64,000 nt of DNA from Certhia americana (Eukaryota > Chordata > Aves > Passeriformes > Certhiidae). The stretch lies in contig CM031879.1 in assembly GCA_018697195.1 (NCBI GenBank), positions 22,798,871 to 22,862,870 of the forward strand, given 5' to 3'. The notes under the pieces were generated by a model that saw only the letters and a list, made by a program, of their open reading frames with translations, was not told the origin of the DNA and ran no database searches. Positions 26,756 through 38,745 of the stretch are shown piece after piece; positions within the stretch are counted from its first letter, which is position 1; every line of letters begins with the position of its first letter. The position numbers and the translations under genes are program-made.

Positions 26756-29700
26756 CCAAATGTGTCAAGCAGTGGAGAAGTCCCCGTAAGATTTGTAATC
26801 AGGTTCGGTTGTGTACAATCTCATTGAAATCTAAATGAAGGTGCTGCATGTAGAGGTAAGGAAGTTCCTGATTTTTCCATGCAATAATTGTCATGTCTGC
26901 TACTGCTACAGTAAGTTCCATAGGTGAAATCCCCAGTGTGCTGAATCTGCAGGTTTAGAGCAGTGAAGCTGTGTGGTCACTCAGGGGCAGTTTAGCTTGA
27001 GATGCTGTAGAGAGGTGGAGGCTGAGGAACTCCCTTGATCCCCTTGGTAGCTGGTGCTAGCTAGGATGCTTGCATGTTCCATGCCTGGGCTCTGGTCTGA
27101 GGTCTCACCTTCCTCCTGAGGGGTTTCTTGCCCTTGCCTGCTGGGCAATACCTTTTGTATGGGTTCATCCCTCTAAACTTCATGGTGGTGCTCTGCAATT
27201 TTGATTTTATTTTGCAATGTGTAAACAGCAATGCTGGAGAATTTTCAGGGAGCAACACTGATCTTGAAATTCCCCATCTCTTAACCTGGAAGATCTGGAT
27301 TTTACCCACCTCTTTTCGGCATGAATATGCCTTGCAATTCAAAGGGTTTTTAGATAGCAATATGTGATTATAAAGTCTGGGTATGTTTGGCTTTCTTTCC
27401 AATCTGAATGCACAGGTATGTGCACAATAGTGAACTGGGGCATGTCCCTAAGATGTTTTAAAAAGTGCTTGTAGCAAAGACTGTGTGTTTTCAGATATGA
27501 ATACATGACATGAACATTACTTTATTGTATTTTTATTATTTATTTCCTTTTTTTCCAGCTTTACAGAGCAATAAACTCCTTAATGTAGAAATGTGGGCAG
27601 GAAATATAAAAATAAGATTCAATCTGAAGAAGAGTGGGCTGATACATCAGATGAAAAAATAATTCAAAACATATATATTCAAGAAGAAAAAGAAAAGATA
27701 ATTGAAACACAGTAATATAGAAGAGACCTAAGGGTAGCATTAGACAGGAAATTACAAAGCCATTTCAAATGCAATGTAATCATTACTTCCATGAAATAAT
27801 AATATTAATAATAAGAAGAATAAGAATAATGTTTTTTCTATCTGTCTGAAGATCTCAAAATGATTCATGGGCTTCATACATTGCAATCATTTTTTCTCAT
27901 CACTGTGAAACATCCATCTTCAAGGTGCTTTTCCTTATATTTCGTATTTTTGCTTCCCTTAAAATGCATGTGATCATTCAAAATTATATTTTGCTGCTTG
28001 GGTTTCTGCTGCAGGATGGTGGGGCTCATGGCAGGACTGCCGGTGCTGTTGAAGGGGTGAGAGCAGTGCCTGAATTTTGTTGAAGCTGTGTTTGTGTGTT
28101 CAGAGGAGCTGCTGATGGGAATCACCCTTCCAGGGACCTCCCAGTTTCCTTTTGAAGGTGCCTTAGTTTTGCAGAAAGCATTAAGCACCTAGAAGCTCAG
28201 GGTCCTGTTCCAGCACACATCTATTCAGGGAGCCCTGAGGAAGAGGGGTTTTTCATTGGCAGAGATTTGGAAGCAGATACTGGACTGGTCTGGAGAGAAA
28301 ATGTCTTGTGACAGAACATCATGGACACTTGACAAGAAGACAAGCTTTGAGCAAGTCTATAGCCCCTGGGTGATTCATGAATAAAACTCATTAATTAAAA
28401 GATTAAAAAAGGATCCATTATTTTTTTTTTTTAAAAAAGCTCTCCAATTTGTCATTTTTAGGGGTGATGAATTCTTGCTGTGTGTGCTATTCTCAATTCA
28501 ATAATCATAGAATCCTGCTTGTCTATGTGGGTACCTAAATCAACCAGAAAACAGCACCAGGGTTAGAGGAATAGTTTCTCTGCTACTTCCGGGGTTTTGA
28601 GTTAAGGTATAAGAACACTTTCAAATGCTTTCATATTCTACAGTCATTAATTTTATCCATAATATTTCTCATCAGCACTCTCTGATTTTATCATCTGGCC
28701 TGATTTAGCTTAAATGCATGAAAATGTATTGTAGAGCACGCTCTGAAATAAAACTTACTCACTTTCTCATGTGATTTTTTCCAGGATTCTTTATAAGCAG
28801 AGATACTTGCTAAGAACAAGACAGAAAACATGACTCTTGAGGAAACACCCAATGTTCAAAGACAACAGCTGCATGCACACTGCTGCAAAGTACAGTAGAA
28901 GCTGTCAAATGGTTTATTCTGATGGAAATGATTGTTCTGTGTATCCAGAAAAAAATGTAAGGAGGAAGATTTTCAAATACATTTATGAGTAATGCATCAT
29001 TCCTCTACTGCTATGTACCTCTGTGTGTACCTACCTACTACTTTCTGTTTATTTAATGGGGATTTTCCAGAGGGAGGTATTCACCACTGAAGTATTTGGA
29101 TCCTGCAACTGCAGTACAGCTTTGGGTTTAGAAGCTGGAGAAAGCCCAGATGCTTCCAGCTTTTGTCAATTCCTGCTCTCTGAATTGCTTTGGATGCCTA
29201 CTGCAGCTCCTGCAGTTAACACATTGCCCTTCTTGCAGTTTAGCAAAGGAAAAGGACGTAATCTTGACACTCTTCTGCTGGGCTTCCTTTGGAAGATAAA
29301 AAAACTAGGAAAAGTTCTCTCTTGCATGTTGAAATGATAAGGCCTATAAGGCTTTTTTGTGACTTTATACAGGAAAAAGGTTTTCTGGAGTGCTTGAAAT
29401 GCACAAAATAGCTGTGGGAACAGACTGAACTCTGAAATGAGTGGCCTTTTCTTCTGGAGGTCTTCCAGTGATGTATTTAATTCCTTTCTAAACCCCTGTA
29501 AACTTTTAGCTTCAGTAGCATTTTCATAGCTCAGGAAGGCATTTCCCTGTTCATCTTCTCCATCACTGGTGACTGTAGGACAATTATCAAATCTCCACCA
29601 ATATTCTCTGTTCTCAAGCTGAATTGTGCTTGTCTGATTAACTATCTTTATTCCTGATACAGGAGATATTCCTTATGGCTAGGATCATATAAGTAGCATT

Positions 29701-32700
29701 TCTTTGCTTGTTTTCCAGTTCTCCTATACCTTTTTAAGACTGGGAAATCAGAAGTATCCACAAAGTGAGCACTGTAAGGTTTTATACCAGGGGCACACAG
29801 AGCAATATGATCACCTGAATGCCTGTATTCTGTGCAGGGGGGACACCCCGTGCTGCTCATGGGGCAATCTGGCAGGTACAGAAAGGTGTTTAACCCATCT
29901 TCTTCTCACAGAGCCCTTGTATGTCAGGGTCATTGCTGCACATCCTGCTCCATGTTAAGCTCCGCACTACCATCTAAAAAAAGAAGCATCCCTTGTATAA
30001 AGAAAGAAGCATCATGAGGGAAAACACTGTCTTTGAGAAAATTATTTGAAACTTAAGTTTTTGTGGTCAGATAATTTCTAAATTTTCTAAACTACCCACA
30101 AAACCACTCATTTCTGACTTCCCTGTGGAAAATAAGTACTAGAACAAAATGAATGAAGAAAGTGAACTTGACAGCATCATATTTTATGTCTTTATGTTTT
30201 CATCCATGCATTTTTCTTTTGACCACAAACTATTCAACAATAAATCACACATCTTGGCCTTGGATGTCTTTTCCTGTAAGTTAACCTCTTTCAAGAAATA
30301 CTGCACTTTGGGCCTGCCTATTTCTTTTATTTTTGGTGGTGATTTTTTTTGTTGTTGTTTTGTTTGTGTGAATTCTTAATCTGTACTGCAATTTACAGTG
30401 TGGTAGTACACTTTTAACATCACATCTGTCCATGTTAGGAGCTTACCTTTCCCCCAAATGGAGAAAATAGAGGCCTGTGGTGAAACCTTATAGCTGTCTT
30501 TCTTTATAAAAATCAAGTGCAGTTAACCAAAGCAGAGAATCTAAGGCTGTGTAGATGTTAACATGCTTAAACAATTTTCCATCATCCAAGGCTATTCTGT
30601 CTTTCCTGCTATAGTTGCCCATGAAAACTGAAGCTTACATGTGTTCCCATCATTCCTGCAATGCTGATATATTTATTATATGTTTTATTATCTTGAATTC
30701 TATGGCTAGCAGCAATTCAGACAAAATGATTCATTTAAACATCTGATTCTATGTTAAAACGTTGGATCCTATAGAAGATAACCCTCATGGCTATTTTTCA
30801 AGACTGCAAAAGAAAGATGCTGTCTCTTCTCCAGTTCCCTTGTGACTTTGGATGTACTCATCTGAACTCCCAACCCTTTGTTTTACTCATTTTCCTATGG
30901 AGAAAAAAACTAAGGATGATATATTTAACAGGGGTTTTAAGTGGCATTTTGATGGTAGAAAAGCTTTTGCCTTCTTAGCAGTCCAGCAGGCCTTGCCTCT
31001 TCTCTTATCAAAACTGTAAATAGAAGCAAAATAATGCCAGTGTTAATAATACCTGTCTTTACTGAACTCAGCTTGAAATGACATGGTTTTCTATTAATGT
31101 TATATAAACATTAATTTAATGAAATACCAGCTAGCAGTGCAAAGTGAAACACTTAAAAGCTTGGAGCAGTTTCAGGGAAGTTCGAACTTGGACCCTAGAT
31201 GTGGAAGCTGAAAAGCAGATTTTGAATTTTCCTATTCAGCTGCTTAAACTAACTCTGGATGCCCAAACACCACTTAATGCTGGTTTTTTTACACCAGGGG
31301 CTTTCTGTGCAAATGCAAAACATCTTGGCATTTGTCTCAGGAGTAAGTAATTAGTAATTATGTATAGAGAAATACCTAATGTTGTCCTTCTGCTGAGTAC
31401 TCCCAGGGGGGCATCTTTACTCAATCCATGTGAGAAGGGAGAAGGCAGGAGTGCATTTTACCTTTCTTCTTTAAACTGTGTTGCTGCACAGAGGATGGGG
31501 GTGAGGAAGAACTAAGAATCTGTGTGACACAGTGTGTGAGAAGGTATCAGGACCAGAAATGAGGTTTTCCCTATTTCCTGCAATTTAGATGAGTCATCTT
31601 GCTGACAGCTCATTTCCCTCCTTTCCTCCTTTCTTTTTCCCATGCCTGTCCCTGCTCCTGCATGCTGCACTACAACTCTCCTTCTGACATAATCCTTTAT
31701 TACTGCTCTTTCATTATCATCTCTCTACAATCAGGTCACTGCTTCTGTCCTGCCTTCAGACCCCAAGCATTTGAGTAGGGGGATCTTAACATGCACACAG
31801 CTTTCACATCCAGACCTATGAGAGTAGCTCCTTTTTGCTGTAGTTGCACAGGGCACCTTGAGAGGGTGAAGAGCCAATGGAGAAACTACAGAGTAAGCCC
31901 CATATAAAACTCTATGGTCCATGGGAAATGGAATTTGTCTGGTGTTTGTAACATAGTGTACTAATGATTTTCTAAGAGACTTCAAAAAGTACATCCCACC
32001 TTTTACCTTTCTACTAAATTCAAGTCCCTCCTTCCTACTAAGCAAGCAGTGGAATTTCTCAATACAAATACCTTCAAAAACATAGAGAGAATGTGTATTT
32101 TCCCTTAACCTTATCCTGGACAATAGCCACAGCTGGGGTTTTAAAGCTTGTAAGTGGAAAATTAAAAATGAATCAAATTCCCTATTGACTTAAGAGTGCA
32201 CAGTAACAGTTTAAGTTAAACAGCATCTGTTTAAGCTATTGGCAAAACTGGCCTCTCATATTGTCCTCAAAAACCTTTCAAAATGATAACACTTTTTAAT
32301 GAAATCTCAGTATGGTTAGTGAAAATGACTACTTGAATCATGTTGATTTAAGGAGTGTTTATCACATAGCACTGGCTGTTATGAGTTTTTCTGTAATGGT
32401 GTGTAGCAACCTGTCTGAAGCACTTTAGCACAAAATGTGTTCCAGACTTTCCCTATTGCTCACTTCTGAGTTTCAATCCATTGAATCATCTCACATCAGG
32501 ATGCATTTTTTGCAATCTTCATAACTTTGTCTGCTGCTTTAACAGAATATGTGCCCCAGTACAGTTCAGCCGTATGGAAATCAGAAACAGGTTGTAGAAC
32601 AAGATGACCCATCAGAAATTTGTGCTGAGATTAGAAAAACTGAGATCGTGCAATGAATTTCTGTACAAAACTGTCAATACACAATAATAATTCATCTGAA

Positions 32701-32880
32701 AATGATGAAGCTTAAAAAAAAAAGTAGTTAAAAGGACATCTTCAAATCCTATATATGTTTTTTATTAGTAACACTTAAATCAGCAAAGGATAGCTGATTT
32801 TGAGAGAGGGTAAGGTGAACAGGGTGTATCTTGCTGTTCATTCGGGCAGTGTGAAGGTCTCTGATGAATAGGTTTTGTTC
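26756..32880. other. unannotated AT-rich sequence
   Basis: No gene was identified. There is an AAT/AAG-unit tract at 27795-27830. Just after it, at 27838-27875, GAAGATCTCAAAATG resembles the start of MIR-like SINEs, but the match is short. A 104-codon minus-strand frame (27874-28188) opens at GTG and has no domain I know. The remainder is unique AT-rich DNA. Confidence 0.5.
29446..29640 (-). mobile_element. possible ancient CR1 remnant, minus strand
   Basis: The order of motifs (TTCTAAACCCCTGTAAACTT, TTAGCTTCAGTAGCATT, AGGAAGGCATTTCCC) resembles the complement of the 3' region of an old CR1 subfamily, where a 'name and cause'-type UTR precedes the final ORF2 codons. Divergence is high and the terminal repeat is not evident. 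This is a pattern-memory call and could be wrong. Confidence 0.3.
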
Positions 32881-33490
32881 TTTGCATGCCTCACTCAGCT
32901 GCTTTCCTGGTCTGGCGTAAGTTAGCAGAAGTGGAGCTGCGTGTTTTGCTTCCTTTCCAAACATCTGCCCTCGAGGATGTTTTTGTTTGTGCCTGCCCCA
33001 GAAACGCGGGAGCATGGAACTTCCAGCTTTGTCCCCTCCCCAATCCAAGCTGTTGTGGAACAGCCATCTCCTCCCTGCCTTCCCCTCCCGCTCTCAGCGT
33101 CGGGGGACCTGATAGCCTCAGTGGTGGCCCTGGCTGGAAGCATCTCAGGAGCCCTCTCTGGGCTCCCTGGCGGGGCAGCTTTGACTCAGACAGGAGAAGG
33201 CTGTATGGCAGAGCCTGTCCCTGCATGGAATAAAGGTGCTGGCCCTGGCACATGTCAGCACAGCAGAGGTGTGCTGGCACTTGCATGAGGTGCTTCTGGC
33301 TCCTTGCAAGGGCTTGTGCCAGCATGGCCTGTGAAGCAAGGTGTTCCAACCCTGCAGGGAGGTCACAGAACAAATTCATCCCTCCAGGGCACTGGCACAG
33401 CCTGGCCCAATGTGCCAGCCCTGTGCTACTACCAGGGAGGCAACAGACATTTTGCAATATCTGCTCTCAGTCCCAAACATGGCAACGCAT
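32881..33490. other. GC-rich patch with overlapping open frames
   Basis: About 600 bases are markedly richer in G and C than the flanks, with CpGs clustered near 32970-33110 (TCGAGG, AACGCGGG, CCCGCTCTCAGCGTCGGG). Open frames run on both strands, the longest being minus 32891-33457 (188 codons) with 115-codon plus frames overlapping. None shows a recognisable domain. The overlap on both strands indicates GC composition, not coding. It may be a promoter-like island, a non-coding exon or an old retroposed segment. Confidence 0.45.
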
Positions 33491-34043
33491 CTTAGATAAT
33501 GCCATTCAACATCACTCAGCAAGCTGTGACCTTGTCTGGCCAAGTCTTACCCTAAACAAGCTGGCTTTATGAAAATATTTGGGTGAACTTCTGCTATGGA
33601 GTTGGGCTTCAATGGTGTCAGCTTTGTTTAAATGTAAGAATGTTATAAAGAGAGCATTGAAGAGCAATATTGGGCAGAACTCTGGTGGCCAAGGGGTGTG
33701 AGGTTGGTACCACAGATGGGGAGGGAAATGCAGTAGTGCTGCTGCTCTCTGCCTGTCCCCTCACAACTGCTGATACTTTGCTGTGTTTCATTTCTGTTTG
33801 TTTTTCTGCTTCCCCTCTAAACTTTTTGCATCATCCTGGCTGCTTTCCCAAGCTGAGGCTCAGCACCTCATTTGCTTGTTGGAGTCCTCCCACTGCCCTT
33901 GTACACAGGCATTAAACTGTGTTGCCATGGGAAGGGGCTGTTTGTTACCTATTGCACCAGGCTCTGGAGCTGGGGAGGACAGATCCCGGTTAAGTCAACA
34001 CACTGCTGGAAAAGTGCTTGAACTTTTGTGATATACACACTGG

Positions 34044-34078
34044 AAAAAAAAAAAAAAAAAAAAAAGAAAAAAAGAAGG
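34044..34078. repeat. poly-A tract with G interruptions
   Basis: Twenty-two A residues followed by GAAAAAAAGAAGG. No retroposed gene body is evident to its left. It is a simple repeat. Confidence 0.9.
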
Positions 34079-34994
34079 CGGATTTTGGCTGCTTTGAATG
34101 CTCTTGAGCTGGGCAGTGCCCATACCACAGCTCTGACTAACCCATTTGGCACGGCCAGGATCCCCAGGGCTGGGTTCTCCTTGGAGGTAAAGCACAGCAC
34201 TCTTGAAACAAAAGTACCTTAGAGGTACTGGAGAGGGTGGTTCCAAATGGCAAAGGGCAAGCACCTGAGCAAAACCTTTGTTCACCTTGTGGTTTTCAGG
34301 GTGTTGAGGAAAACCCAGCTGAAGCCTGGCAACACTCCCTGCCTCAGCCACTGCAGCTGAGTGGGGAGAATGGGAGGAGAGAGACGTTGGGTGCAAAAGC
34401 TCTGATCATGCTGAAATTTTACCATGGAAATTGACTTTGTGAAATTAATAAGAACAGGAAATACTTCTTGTTTTCTCTCAGGAGGGGAACATTAAGTAAT
34501 GGCTTTATCTTAATTTGTCAGGCTTTGCCCTAGGGACCAAAATTAAATGGCTGGAAGCCAGAGGAGACTTGAGAACTGAAGCATTAACACTGATAAATAA
34601 AAAAGAATTAATTTTAATTAGTTTTCCAGCTGAAAAATAATGAAGCTCTACATGCCAAAAAGCTGTAATGGAGTAATGGAAAGGCCTGTGCTTATACAAT
34701 GGACCCTGATTGCAATCTCAGGGCTCCATTTGTATTCGTATGTAGCATGAAACAAAGGAAGGTGTTTGGATTCTCTCTCTTTATATAAAGCCTCTGCTCC
34801 AGCACTCTGGGCTGGTCTTCAGCTAGGCTTCCCACAGTCCTACTGCCAAATCTACAAAATTTTCCTGGCTGACATTCAGGAAAGTACTGCTCGAGCTCTA
34901 GGATGGAAAGTTAAAAGACTTTGCCTGGTTACTCTGAAACATATACAAACAGTACTTGACGTATGGCATTGATTCATCCTGCACAGGCTGTCCC

Positions 34995-35019
34995 TGCTGT
35001 ATCCCAGGGGGATACAGCA
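34995..35019. other. perfect 11-bp hairpin with 3-nt loop
   Basis: TGCTGTATCCC at 34995-35005 pairs exactly with GGGATACAGCA at 35009-35019 around a 3-base AGG loop. No gene or transposon boundary coincides with it. Confidence 0.85.
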
Positions 35020-35375
35020 TTGTAAAGATCCCTGAAAGCATCTCACTCACTAGTGTTAGAATCTAGTAGAGGAGTCATCTCTAACACTTGTAGGGACACT
35101 TACCCTTGGAGGATTAGCAGCATGTAGCTGGACTGTACCCATTGGATCCAGGGTAGGATTAGCCTGGGATAAACAGCCCAAATGCATTTATAAAAAGCAG
35201 TGCTATGGTCAAAAATACCACTAGTTACTGTGACTAAGAGGCTGTCCTGAATATTGGAGGAGTGATAGACACCTCAGCGCTCAGAGCTCCTATTTCCTGT
35301 TGCAGAGGGCTAGTAGAGCTTGAGTCACAAGCTCTTATTTTTTAACTATGTTGCTATCCAATTAGAAACAGATTT

Positions 35376-35391
35376 AAAAAAAAAAAAAAAA
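35376..35391. repeat. poly-A run
   Basis: Sixteen A residues in unique DNA. It is a simple repeat. Confidence 0.9.
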
Positions 35392-36254
35392 TCTCTTCAG
35401 GGCAGCAAATTGAAAAGGAATAGGAAATGTCTCACTGCCATGAACAGTCTAACAGATATGCACCGTGTTTATAAAATTACATTGTCTCTGTGAAGACAAT
35501 GATCAGCTGGGCAAACATGATCCTGCTTCTGGCAAGAGATCACCTCTTAGGAAGTAGGACTTGGAGGCTGATTCTATGGCTGGCCTGCTGTACTAGTGTC
35601 CAATGGGGAGGTGCACAGCAGGAGCAGGGACAGCATGCTTACAGCTGCCTGCTTCTGGAGGATTTGTCCTGGAGGGGTAACATGGACTGTTCCAGCCCCC
35701 ACGATGCAGCCACCTCCAGAGAGGAAGCAATGTACACTGTGCTCTTTGCAGCACTCCTCCCAGCCAGGATGGCCTTGATTCCTGCCATATGCCTCAGCTT
35801 TTCTATTTGCTTCTCCATAAATGGCCTGCACATATAAAGACAAGAATTTACCCTTTGCTCATCATTGCTTCAATCTACCTTCTGCCCACAAAGAGCAGGA
35901 CTGCATGTTTGTCACACTCAAAAAGCACTTGTGCAGTCTGCAGTCAAAATGACACTGAGGAGAAGAGCCCAATGCAAAATGAGACATTGTTCTTAACCAG
36001 GACCCCATGAGAAAGCACAATGTAAGGTATTGTCCATACTTGGAGTTAGAAAAATGTGAGTTAAGCAGCAAAAAGCATCAGACTGGCTTAAAACTGAAGC
36101 AGTGCTGGTTTTGTTTTTGTTTTTTAAATCTGGCGTTTTCAGGCTTTAGGTCAAGTTGTCAGACCTTTCTGGTCTTAAACCTTCTCTTAAAAGTGAATTC
36201 AGTGTCTTATGGACAAACTATGTAGTTCTGGAACCTAGGACTCCCCATATATTT

Positions 36255-36276
36255 AAAAAAAAAAAAAAAAAAAAAA
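36255..36276. repeat. poly-A run
   Basis: Twenty-two A residues followed by GTAAAAAA. It lies about 260 bases left of the long minus-strand CR1 and is not part of it. Confidence 0.9.
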
Positions 36277-36537
36277 GTAAAAAACAGTGCCAACATTGAA
36301 ACACTGATGTCAGGAGCAATGACCCATTTTCAGTTTGTTAGGAGTCAGTTTGGATTGACTTTCCTGGCTGCAAGATATGATGGAGAACAAATACAACTTG
36401 TATACTGACAGTCTTGCAGCAAGGGATAGAATCCTTTCTACATGAAGTTGCCATGTTCAGGAATCAAGCAGGAAGAGATAATTGCCACTTACTACAAGAA
36501 ACCCTATGAAAGTTAGGAAAATAGAAAAAAAATATTT

Positions 36538-37495
36538 ATCATAGAATCATGGGATGGTTTGAGTTGGAAGGTTGGAAGTTAAGCACCATCTAGTTCCAAC
36601 CCACCTGCTGTGGGCAGGGATGCCACTCACTAGGCAAGGCTGCTCAAAGCCCCATCCAGCCTGGCACTGAACTCTTCCAGGGATAGGAAATCCACACCTT
36701 CTCTTGGAAACCTGTTCCAGTGCCTAACCACCCTCAGGGTAAAGAATTTCTTTCAAATATGGAATCTAAACCTCCCCTCTTTCAGTTTTAAGCCTTTCCC
36801 TCTGTCCAATCACTACATGCTCATGTAAGAAGTCCCTCCCCATCTCTCATGAAGCCCTCTTTATGTACTGGAAAGCACTCTCTTTTTGGAAAGTTCTCTC
36901 TGGAGCCTTCTCTTCCTCAGGCTAAACAGTCCCAGCTCTCTTGCCCTCTTTTCACTGGAGAGGTGTTCCAGCTCTCTGAGCATCTTTGTGGCATCCTCTG
37001 GACTTGCTCTGACAGGTTCCCAACCTTTTTAAGTTGGGGGCCCCAGAGCTGGATACAGCACTCCAGGTGGGGTCTTACCACAGTGGAGCAGTGGGACAGA
37101 ATCCCAGAATCCTCAACATGCTGGCCACTCTGCTTCTGATGCAGACCAGGGTATGGTTTGCCTTCTGATCTTCTGCACATTGCTGGGTCATGCTGAGCTT
37201 CTTGCCCATTGACACCCCCCGGTCCTTCTCCTCAGGACTACTCCCAATTCCTTCTCTGCCCACCTTGCACTTGTGCTTGGGTTTGCACTGAACCAGGTGC
37301 AGGACCTTACATTGGGCCTTGATGAACTTCATGAGCTTCACATGGGAACATCTCTCAAGCTTATCCAGGTCTCCCTGCATGACATCCCTTCCCTCCAGTG
37401 TGTTGATGGCACCACACAGCTTGTTGTCACCAACAAATTTACTGAACATGCACTCAATCCCACTGTCCTTGTCACCAACTAGGTGTTAAATAGTG
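36538..37495 (-). mobile_element. CR1 LINE, longest copy in the window, minus strand
   Basis: The element ends (left) with the complement of the CR1 terminal repeat, ATCATAGAATCATGGGATGG, followed by the 3' UTR. The interior still encodes recognisable pieces of the CR1 ORF2 C-terminal region. A minus-strand frame at 37075-37449 reads like the segment with 'KLMKF', 'CKVLHL', 'PKHK' and 'SSPEEKD'. A second frame at 36917-37180 carries 'VRPHLE', 'QLWGPQ' and 'VQRMPQR'. The two pieces are in different frames, so the reverse transcriptase is broken by frameshifts. The catalytic palm domain and everything 5' of it is missing. The length is about 0.95 kb against several kb for an intact CR1. The element is dead but informative for subfamily dating. 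Confidence 0.96.
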
Positions 37496-38376
37496 CCGTA
37501 TTACCAATCTAAGAGACATGAGCACAAAGCAAATAAACAACTTTCTTCATAAAGTCAAAAAAGTATGAGACATAAATTTACTTGGTTGCATTTAAGTTGG
37601 GCATTTTATTTATTATTGTGCAATCTTGTTTATGAGTGAAGACAGGTATCCAAAGTTTTGAACAAGCAGTTTTCTGTTTAAAATTACAAAATATGAAAAT
37701 AAAAGACAGCAGATTTTTAAGGAATAATGAGTGTTTAGGGACAGAAGAAAGCCCCAGAAAACCTGTCCTTCTCAACACAGGCTAAAATGTTTTGTCTCAT
37801 TGTTTTGCAACTGATCCTACAGTTGAAGCATATACTGAAAGGGATACAAGGACAAAAAAGTCTTGATTACAGATGTGAACAGAGATAATTTATCACTTGA
37901 TGTGATGACTTCTTTAAATAATTATGTGTCTTGATTTTAAAATAGTTTTTTCAAAAGCTACATTTTTCTTTTGACTTGTCTGACCTTCTTCTGTTGGCTC
38001 TTGTTGTGTTTGGCCTCTTAGTACCAGGAATGTCTTTCAGTAATATGTTTATGCCCATGTGTGGAAAAAACATGCTGTTTTTTCAAGGCAAGTGTTTTTC
38101 TCAGGGAAAAAAAATAGAAAATAAATAATTTTGTATTGGATTGAACTAACCTGTTGTGAGGAGCCTTCTGTGTCAAGTGTATGAATAATCATCTTCCTGC
38201 TACTTTCAGCTGTAGAAAATCTAAACCCTAAACCAACACATAAGAGATGTATGATTATTATCATTATTTAGTCAGTGGCTATATCATTCCGAACCCCTGT
38301 CTTCATGGATTGAAAACAGATTAAATGCCTTCTGCAAGATACAGAGGTCAGTTTACCAAACTGGTTGTCAGATGTC
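37496..38376. other. unannotated AT-rich sequence between two CR1 copies
   Basis: Unique AT-rich DNA with no recognised repeat or gene. Confidence 0.6.
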
Positions 38377-38745
38377 ATAGAATCAAAAAATATGCCGAGC
38401 TGGAGTGGACCCACAAGAATCATCAAAGTTGAACTCCTGGCCCTGCACAGAACAACCCCAAGGGTCGCACCATGTGCCCAAGAACATTGTCCAAACACTT
38501 CTTGAGCTCTGGCAGGCTGGTGCTGTGACCTCTTCCCTGAGGACCCTGTTCCAGTACTCAACCACCCTCTGTGTGAAAACCTCTCCTGGATATCAAATTT
38601 AAACCTCTCCTGACTCAGCTCCATGCCTTTTTCTTGAGTCTTTTCACTGGTCATGAGAGGGGAGGGCTTAGTACCTGTCCCTCCCCTTGTGAAGGTGTTG
38701 AAGGTCTTAATGTGGCCTTCTTCTCTAGGCTGAGCAAACAAACAA
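38377..38745 (-). mobile_element. CR1 LINE, 3' fragment, minus strand
   Basis: It begins with the complement of a degraded terminal repeat (CATAGAATCAAAAAATATG), then a 3' UTR with GCACCATGTGCC and CAAACACTTCTTGAGCTC. This is the CR1 subtype whose UTR reads as a short-ending variant. It then enters the complement of the ORF2 end (GACCCTGTTCCAGTACTCA, CTTCTTCTCTAGGCTGAGCA). The 5' end is truncated at about 38.74 kb. It is the same orientation and UTR subtype as the fragment at 26.62 kb. Confidence 0.94.

Larger units (their letters stand above)
33491..36537. other. unannotated sequence with A-rich tracts
   Basis: Unique DNA with three long A runs listed separately and a short-loop hairpin at 34995-35019. 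A 9-bp inverted repeat (AGTGTTAGA and TCTAACACT) lies near 35053-35090. No gene was recognised. Confidence 0.55.

Noticed and set aside
32891..33457. 188-codon minus-strand frame and the overlapping plus-strand frames
   Set aside because: Open frames on both strands at once reflect GC composition. No domain was recognised.
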